Origin: Haplomitrium mnioides
Taxonomy: Eukaryota; Marchantiophyta; Haplomitriopsida; Calobryales
Assembly: GCA_049999725.1 (NCBI GenBank)
Contig: JBNGIS010024437.1
Location: 27,580 to 91,579, forward strand
Direction of reading: 5' to 3'
Length of the DNA stretch: 64,000 nucleotides
The translations under genes and the position numbers were made by a program. Positions 57,290 to 64,000 of this stretch are shown piece by piece. The notes under the pieces are model-generated. The model did not search any database and was not told where the DNA came from. It saw nothing but the letters and a program-made list of their open reading frames with translations. Positions within the stretch are counted from its first letter, which is position 1; each line of letters opens with the position of its first letter.

Positions 57290-58330
57290 ACTACTCCTAA
57301 GCTGCTACGTATCCGATGTTGTCTCCGACTGCTCCAAGGCTGCCACGTGTTTGAGGTTGCGCCGTCCGCTGCCGCCCGCAAGGTGGAAGTTGGGCCGCCG
57401 CGCTGATCTGGTTCCGAAGTTGACCTCCTTTCGATGAATCGCGCGGACTCCTCCAAAGTTGTACCTTACAATGTAACCCGCAGACTCCTCCAAGGCTGCC
57501 ATGTCTCCAAAGTCTCCCACGGACTCCCAGAAGTCGTCATGTCTCCGAAGTTGCGCCGTCCGCCGCCGCCTGCAAGGTGGAAGTTGGACCGCCATATTTG
57601 ACTTGGATTTCCGAAGTGGACTGCCTTCCAATGTCTTTTGCTGACTCCTTCAAAGTTGTACCTTCCGATGTAACCCGCAGACTTCTCCAAGGCTGCCACG
57701 TCTCCGAAGTCTCCCACAGACTCCCCAAAGTTGCCACGTCTCCAAAGTTGCGCCGTCTGCCGCCACCCGCAAGGTGGCAGTTGGACCGCTGCGCTGACCT
57801 GGTTCCGAAGTTCATTGCCTTTCGATGTCTTCCACATACTCCTCCAAAGTCATACCTTACGATGTAACCCGTGGACTCCTCCAAGGCTGCCACATCTCCG
57901 AAGTCTCCCACGGACTCCCCGAAGTTGCCACTTCTCCGAAGTTGTGTCGTCCGCAGCCACCCACAAGGTGGAAGTGGACCGCCATATTTGACCTGGATTT
58001 CCAAAGTTGACTGCCTTTTGATGTCTTTCGCGGACTCCTCCAAGGCTGCCAGGTCTTCGAAGTCTCCCACGGACTCCCCAAAGTTGCCACGTCTCTAAAG
58101 TTACGCCCTCCGCTACTGCCCGCAAGGTGGAAGTTGGACCGCCATATTTGACCTGGATTTCCGAAGTTGACTGCCTTCCAATGTCTTCCGTAGACTCCTC
58201 CAAAGTTTTACCTTGCGTAGTATCCCGCAGGCTCCTCTGAAGTTGCCACGTTTTCGAAGTTTTCTCCGGTTTGCTCCAAGGTTGCCACATCTCCAAAGTT
58301 TCCCACGGACTTGTTGTGTTCAAAGTGTTT
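57290..58330 (-). repeat. Tandem repeat of about 195 bp, five copies
   Basis: The marker AAGGTGGAAGTTGG recurs near 57381, 57570, 57771, 57965 and 58122, giving steps of roughly 160-200 bp. Units also share CTCCGAAGTTGC and GGACTCCTCCAAAG phrases, themselves sub-repeated at about 30-40 bp. Several overlapping minus-strand frames of 100-177 codons are open only because of the repetition. GC content is clearly above that of the first 55 kb. Confidence 0.75.
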
Positions 58331-59440
58331 GTTTCCGATGTCCACCGTGCCTACATCCTCAGTGCAGCTGCCTCCCTCTTAATTCCTTCCAACCCCCTTT
58401 GCATGATTCTTCTCCTGTTGCAAATTCAAACCTGCTCGTACAATACCCCCCTTCTAGCAAATTCTCCTTGCTGCGACAATCCCACTGCGACAACTCTCTC
58501 CTCCTCGAATCCTTTCTGCCCTCCTCCCTCCCTACTCGCATCCTCGCTGGGTTTATAGCCTCCATGCAGCCCTTACTTGATCCGCTCGCATTTTGCCAGC
58601 TCCCTCATCTACGATCTGGCCAGCCTTGATTTCCTCCCCTTGATCCAATCTTCAACATAAATCCACCCTTCCTCGATCAACCTCTCCCTATGTGCCCAAT
58701 TTCATTTTGCAATCCTCCTTGTTGCTCGCATTCCTCCTTGGCATCTGAAATTCCTCTCCCTCTTTCTCGCTCACTCAGCCCTTCTTGTTCGTGATCTCCC
58801 TTCTTTCATCCCGATTTGTTGCGAGTCCATATGCACCACATTGCTTGCATTCGCTTTGCATCTGACTCCTCTCAATTCCACCTAGCTCCTCCCTTAAAGT
58901 GCATGATCCGTGACAGCAAAGGGGAAAAAAGGGAAAAATGAAGGGAGAGATAAGAAGAAGAGAAGAAAGGGGAGAGAAGGAAGAGAAGGGAAGGATGGAA
59001 TAATAATAGTATACAAATAAAATATAATAATATAATATAAACTGAAACAATAGACCAAACTTGAAGCTCAATAATCACAAAATTTAGAAAAAACGCAAAA
59101 ACTTCCGACCAACATAGCTCCCCTTTTAATTGTGCAGCGACCCTACAAACACCCTTCCTCCCTCTGACCTTGTTGGGCCCCTCTATGACCGTCGCTCTAA
59201 CCTTCCTTGCTGGTTGCCGTTCAGTTGACCTGGCCACCACACAACGCATCACTCACACAACACAAAAACACGAATGAACATACCCTACCAAACTCCTATA
59301 CCCAAAATCTGCGCTCCCTTGCCAGACATTGGTATGCCCACACACGCCAACTCCACCCACACATATGTACAAGACTCCCATGCCCACTATACAAGGCGAC
59401 ATCCCCCTCACTGGTCCTCTTGGTGGTAATACCGTTTGAG
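58331..59440. other. Pyrimidine-rich then purine-rich spacer downstream of gypsy D integrase
   Basis: No gene seen. 58370-58870 is C/T-rich on the plus strand. 58915-59000 is strongly purine-rich (repeated GAAGGGAGAG-like text), followed by an A/T-rich stretch. On the minus strand this is the 3' region of gypsy D. Confidence 0.45.
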
Positions 59441-59497
59441 CCTGTTATAATGGACACGATTGGAGATGTGTGCCCCCGTTAATGTGCTCAACTCCAC

Positions 59498-60610
59498 TCA
59501 CCCATTGTCATGAAGCACTCTCACCATGTAGGGTCCCATCCACCTAGTATGCAGCTTCTCGAGGAAGTGCAAGAACGCGTTGTCGTAGAGTAGCACCAAA
59601 TCACTACCTTTGAAGTCAATTGGATGTAGCTTCTTGTCGTGTTGCTTCTTGGTCAGCTGTTGTTGATGTTCCAGCCTCTCGTGCGCCCCTGCTCTAATTT
59701 CCTCCAAGGCCTCCAACTGATGTACCCTTTTCCATTCGGCTTGGGCCATCAGCCATTCTCTCCTCCACTGTCACTCAAGTTGTTGGGACTTCAAACTCCA
59801 CTGGGACCAGCGAGTGCTATCCAAAAACCAAGAAGTAAGGGCAGTGGCCCATGGTTGTCTTGTAGGCCAAGTTATATGCATTTGTAGTGGTTAGCAGCTT
59901 CAAATCCCAGTCCACTTTATTGGCAGCCACCATTTTGTTCAAAATCTTGCCCATAATTTCGTTGGCCCTCTCTGTTAACCTATTGGCCTTAAGATGATAG
60001 GCTGTGGTTTTCCAGTGCTTTACCAGATACCTCCCCGTGAGCTCACCAATGACTTGATTAACAAAATGCGTGCCTTTCACTCACCAACTCCAGCGGTGCT
60101 CAAAATCAGGTGAAAATCTGCTCGTAGAGGAATCGAGCCACCATTAGCGCATCATCCTTCCTGGTTGCCCTAGCCTCAGCCCACTTGGTGGCATAATTAG
60201 TAAAAAGCATAATATACTTATTTCCTCGCCTCATGGATGGAGTGATTGGCCCAATGAAGTCAATCCCCCACTTCTCAAATGAGGCTAGGGGAATAATCAG
60301 CACTAAGGGATGGTGACATGTTGCTGTCGATTTTCCAGTCTGTTGACATGCATCACACCTCTTCACAAAGAAGTGGACATCCCTATGCAGGGTGGGCCAC
60401 CAATATTTAGCATTCACAATTTTCCGTATGGTGGTTTCCGCAACAAAATGACCACCGGCCTCTTCCTCGTGCATGGCCTGCATCACCACTATGGACTGGT
60501 CTTTCTCTAGGCACTTGTGTATCTGCCCATCCATGCCCTGCTTGTGCAAAATTCCCTTGATCATGAGGAAGGGACTCACCTATCTGAGAAAAATCGCCGC
60601 TTGTTTTGCC
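59498..60610 (-). pseudogene. Gypsy D integrase
   Basis: The zinc-binding region reads AMHEEEAGGHFVAETTIRKI, KYWWPTLHRDVHFFVKRCDACQQ (in two parts), an H-H-C-C pattern (60106-60579). The core has EKWGIDFIGPITPSMRRGNK, with the first catalytic Asp. After a shift come KGTHFVNQVIGELTGRYLVK and NRLTERANEIMGKILNKM, with the catalytic Glu (59817-60080). The C-terminal GPY-like block is LHTRWMGPYMVRVLHDNG (59498-59749). No chromodomain is seen. Three frames are needed, so it is inactive. Confidence 0.87.
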
Positions 60611-60771
60611 GTGCGTCCTAGGGGAATCTTCACCGTCAAGAGGAACTCAATGATATCTCCATAGTCTGTTGGTCTCCCCTCTTTGATGTGGAACAGGTCT
60701 TCATCAAGGAAGGTGTCTCCAACTCCCTCCTCAATTGGCTTCCCATCGATCCTCAAGAAGAAATTTGCATT

Positions 60772-61240
60772 CTAGTGTTTCTTCCCCGGTTTGATATGTA
60801 CCTTGAAATCAAATTCCTGGAGCAACAACATCCACCTCACCACTCTTTTGGTCAGATCAGGCTTGTTGACCATGTACTTAAGGGCATCATAATCCGTGTG
60901 GAACACCACCTTATAGTGCAGCAAATAATGCTTGAATTTTTTCAGCAAGTAGATTATGCCCAAGGTCTCGCGATCAGTAGGTGAGTAATTCTTTTCTGCT
61001 GCTGAGAGGAGCCTGCTAGCAAAGTAGATTGGGTGGTCCAATCCCTCCTCATCCAGCTGGTTTAGCACTGCTCCCACACAAAAACCTGAAACATCCACCA
61101 TCACGTGGAACTCTTTGGACCAATTTGGGGGTGCTAAGATAGGGCCGTTGGCCAATCGCCTTTTGAGCTCATTAAAACTAGATCTTGTAGGCTCGATGGG
61201 CTCAAAATCGCTGCCCCTCTTCACCATCTCAGTCAAGTAG
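60772..61240 (-). pseudogene. Gypsy D RNase H
   Basis: FHVMVDVSGFCVGAVLNQLD, with the first catalytic Asp, then FASRLLSAAEKNYSPTDRET, IIYLLKKFKHYLLHYKVVFH and KYMVNKPDLTKRVVRWMLLL. All lie in one long frame with the end of reverse transcriptase (60772-61548). This part is well kept, suggesting a younger insertion than gypsy A, B, C and E. Confidence 0.9.
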
Positions 61241-62420
61241 TAGACTACTAAGGCAAATTTTTGGATGAACCTCTGGTAGTAGCCCACGCAACCTAGGAAT
61301 CCCTGCACCTCCACCAAGCACGTTGGAAATGCCACACCCAGCCATACTGCCACTTTTTCCTGGTCTATGGCAATTCCTTGACTGGAGACCTTATGCCAAG
61401 TAGCATCCCTTCCCTCACCAAAAAAAAACATTTTCCAAGGTGGGGCTATTAGAAATGCCACACCCAGCCATACTGCCACTTTTTCCTGGTCTATGGCAAT
61501 TCCTTGACTGGAGACCTTATGCCCAAGTAGCATCCCTTCCCTCACCACAAAGAAACATTTTCCAAGGTGCAGCCGTAGCCCCGTTTCCTTGCACCACTAA
61601 AATGTGAGCCGAACATGCTCCTCATGATCTTTCACCTTGCCATACACCACGAAGTCGTCTATGAAGATCTCAAGGAACTTTCTGAGGTTGTCGTGAAACA
61701 TATTCATCATTAATCTTTGGAATGTACCAGGAGCATTATAGAGACCAAATGGCATCATCCGAATTGCAAACACTCCCCACTCCATCATAAAAGCAGTTTT
61801 TAATTGGTCCTCCTCCCGTATCCATACCTGATTGTAATCGGAGTACCCATCCATGAGACTGTACACTTCCTGGCCCGCCACCAAGTCAACACACCATCAG
61901 TAAAGGGTAGGGGGTAGTGGTCCTTCATTGTGGTAGCATTCAGCTTGCAGAAATCATGGAAAACCCTAATTTTTTGTTTTCCGTCCAAACCCGCCTTCTT
62001 CAGCACCACCACCAAAGGGGACACCCATTCACTGTTCAGAACAAGGTATATAAACCCTGCATCTAGGAGCTTATCCACCTCCTCCTTAACCAATAGAGAG
62101 AAGCGTGGGTTCATTCGGTATTGTCGCTGCCTTATGGGGGTCGCGTTGGCCTCCAAATCGATGCGATGCTCCCCTAATTTCCTAGGCACTCCCTTCAGGT
62201 TGGTATGACTCCAGGCAAATATGTCACTATAATTCCCCATGGTCTGCATAAAAGTTCTCTCAACCCCCCTATTCAGGGCAAAGTCAAGCTGGAATGTCCT
62301 CCTGTCAGAAATTGTTATTGCTCGGTATTGCTTCGTCCTTATGACCTCCACTTTGTTCTTGTTCATGGAATCATAGTCTGACTCCAAGTGGGTGAGCCTT
62401 AGGCCACCTGCAGCATGCTT
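61240..62420 (-). pseudogene. Gypsy D reverse transcriptase with internal duplication
   Basis: The chain starts with LGEHRIDLEANATPIRQRQYR and EEVDKLLDAGFIYLVLNSEW, then VVVLKKAGLDGKQKIRVFHDF. A frame change is followed by YSLMDGYSDYNQVWIREEDQ, LKTAFMMEWGVFAIRMMPFG and FLEIFIDDFVVYGK (61597-61884), which holds the catalytic DD box. The connection region carries a 126-bp direct duplication (61326-61451 and 61452-61577), equal to 42 codons, so HKVSSQGIAIDQEKVAVWLG occurs twice in frame. Confidence 0.88.
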
Positions 62421-62618
62421 CTTGTCAGGTTCCCTTACCCCATCTTGGTGATCAACCTCCCTTGGAATGATGGCTGCAGCCGACTCCCCTTTTAGACTGG
62501 TTTCAAGGATGGAAGTGGATACTTCTGACTCCTCTTTTTGGTTAGGTCCAGAGCTGAGGATTGGCACTCCTGTCCCTACTTCCCTTGTGTCCCAAACTCC
62601 AAATACGAAAGTCTCCAA

Positions 62619-63340
62619 CTAATTCACTTTCGTCTCAGTCTCGCCCACAAAATCTGCCTCTGTCATGTCGCTCACCAATTTAAGCCAGTAAGTGTCATCG
62701 TCCTCCGACTCCTCTTCCATTGACCACTCAATGTCATACTCCTTGTCTTCTGTAGTCTCTCCCTCATGTGGGACAGAATGAACCACGGTCTTGCCTGGTC
62801 CAAACACTAATGTAGAATCCCCCCAATTGTGCATGACTTTGGCACCATACAGCCAGGGCCTCCCGATTAACACAGAGTATGGTGAACTTCTGGCCGGCCT
62901 CATAACCAGGTAGTTCAGGGCAAACTCCTTCCTCCAATCTAGGTTGGAACCTTCAGCAAGGTCCCCAAGGGCTCAACCCTAGACCCGTCAGCCAACTGCA
63001 TAATTTTTTTGGTTGGTTGGAAAGTCTTGAAGCCAAGACGGTGGGCGGTCTCCTCAACCATGATATTCACTCCTACACCTCCATCCACGGGCACCAGAGA
63101 CAGAGTACACCCTACAATCTGGATGTCTATCTCAAGGGCTCCTTTGTCCTCACAAATCATCCTCAAGTCGGCAGTGGTGCCCGTCGTAAGGAGCTTCCTT
63201 TTCCTCTTGGCGCCCATGAGTAGCTCTTGGAGCTGCCTTTTGTATATCGAGTTGTCCCTGATCAGCTGACCCACTGTCGTGGTGACCGGAAAGTCCCTTA
63301 CATCCCATTGAATGTTGTAGGGCATGAGAGTGCTGGGCAA
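62619..63340 (-). pseudogene. Gypsy D protease region and spacer
   Basis: The protease reads CTLSLVPVDGGVGVNIMVEE, with the candidate catalytic Asp in a D-G-G motif instead of D-[ST]-G, then IMQLADGSRVEPLGTLLKVP (62939-63340). A stop and shift lead to SPYSVLIGRPWLYGAKVMHN, the usual strand after the flap, and an acidic spacer (SMEEESEDDD). D-G-G forms are, to my knowledge, seen in some plant gypsy lineages, so this is not necessarily damage. Confidence 0.75.
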
Positions 63341-63990
63341 TGGCGGGGGCGCCGGGTCTTATTTGGCCTGCTCGGCGGCATTTCTGCGATTGATCTCCCG
63401 CAGGGTCTTATCCGCCGCTTGCTGACCTTTAGCTGCCTCCAGGGTCTCCAATTGCTTCTTCACTTCCTCCTCTTGCTTCGGATAGAATAACTTAGGGTGC
63501 TCCCTCGTGTAGTCTGAATCCTCCTCAGTGGGGAGCACGTTTGCGATCTTCTCCTTCTTCCGAGCCTACTTGGCTTTCCCCCTTTCCTTGGCCCTGGCTG
63601 CTGCTCTTGTGGCCACTCGGTAGGAGTCCTCCTCCACCATCATCTCCACTCTTGGAAATTCTGCCCCATGCTCCCATGCGGTGGTCACTAGATTGATTGC
63701 TGCCGGCAATGGTGCCTACTGGGGCGGATTGGAAGGCAACTCTTGCCTTCTGAGGTGGGGGCAATTATTGGCCAAATACCCCTCCTTCTTGCAACTGGTA
63801 TATAAAGGGGTTGGCATGCCATATCCTTGCTTCTTGGACTCCGGACAATTCAGGGAAATGTGGCCTGGCTACCCACAATTCCAGCATGCCATCACCATGG
63901 TTTGGTTTAGACCAGTCCCTACCCCTTCTGGTCGTGCGTGCCCTTATGCTGCTGATTGGCTAGGCACTATATTGACTAGTCTGCTTGCCA
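63341..63990 (-). pseudogene. Gypsy D gag end with zinc knuckle
   Basis: A CCHC knuckle reads CWNCG-stop-PGHISLNC (about 63840-63890), and a second, degenerate one SCKKEGYLANNC follows. Downstream is a charged, Lys/Glu-rich segment (VATRAAARAKERGKAK, EEEVKKQLETLEAAKGQQAA). The element continues past the right edge of the window, so most of gag is not seen. Confidence 0.7.
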
Positions 63991-64000
63991 TCGTTTGGGG

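Noticed and set aside
57305-58323. Minus-strand frames of 108-177 codons rich in GDFGDVAALEES-type text
   Set aside because: They overlap each other in different frames over a 195-bp repeat. Openness reflects repetition, with no family features.
63050-63110. D-G-G at the gypsy D protease active site as a catalytic loss
   Set aside because: The surrounding GVNIM and ADGSRVEPLG blocks are well kept, and to my knowledge D-G-G occurs in some plant gypsy lineages, so it is more likely a lineage trait.

Overview
This window is eukaryotic, repeat-saturated plant nuclear DNA. The evidence is spliceosomal GT-AG introns, plant-type Ty3/gypsy chromodomain and Ty1/copia polyproteins, tRNA-iMet primer-binding sites, an AT-rich and CpG-poor background, and scaffold gaps (N runs at 30104-30203, 30977-31376, 44581-44980, 54639-54738). 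I see no ordinary host gene, tRNA, rRNA or CRISPR array. The style suits a large, slowly purged land-plant genome (gymnosperm, fern or lycophyte rather than a compact angiosperm), but the species cannot be fixed from sequence alone. Nearly every coding region is a broken mobile-element gene.

Layout. 1-1156: no gene. 1157-3062 (-): 3' end of a chromodomain gypsy element (A) with its LTR. 3063-4141 (-): loose C-terminal fragment (R0) of a two-gene element family I call R. 4142-11019: R copy R1. 11020-11666: 5' end of gypsy B'. 11670-15556 and 20258-20517 (+): gypsy B, inserted into the gag of B' and itself split by a 5'-half copia element (F, -, 15557-20257). 20518-24812 (+): R2. 24813-27770 (+): gypsy C with a 3' LTR. 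27771-29829 (+): gypsy E. 29830-30296: terminal R fragment (R5). 30300-36299 (+): LTR, long leader and gag of an unusual gypsy-like element G. 36300-47855: R3, the most complete R copy. 47856-50042 (+): continuation of G, with remnants of a cytosine-5 DNA methyltransferase, integrase tail, PHD finger and LTR. 50043-55100: R4. 55101-64000 (-): a more GC-rich gypsy element D preceded by tandem-repeat and LTR-like DNA.

The most interesting system is family R. R3 carries two divergently transcribed, intron-containing genes sharing a short TATA-flanked promoter. Gene 1 encodes a DUF7869-type protein, a plausible transposase with invariant QLDN..EN and VGHTHDQID motifs. Gene 2 encodes a ParB-like domain followed by a beta-class amino-methyltransferase (an adenine-N6-like DIPY motif, then a motif I region and CINVEYD). 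Three introns of gene 2 can be spliced in silico and restore the frame exactly. The whole family is peppered with a CpG-rich palindrome centred on ATGCGCGCAT. This occurs as dispersed sites, as a 24-bp dyad array inside a gene 2 intron, and as in-frame 30-bp (10-residue) repeats in gene 1. I propose a DNA transposon that brings its own DNA methyltransferase and many copies of a candidate binding or modification site.

Element G is a second, independent coupling of a retroelement to DNA modification and chromatin reading: C5-methyltransferase motif I and motif X pieces and a PHD finger at the end of the integrase region. G gag (34512-36293) and G downstream parts (47856 onward) flank R3 on both sides in the same orientation and share an LTR sequence (30300-30570 versus 49722-49905), so R3 may have inserted into one G copy.
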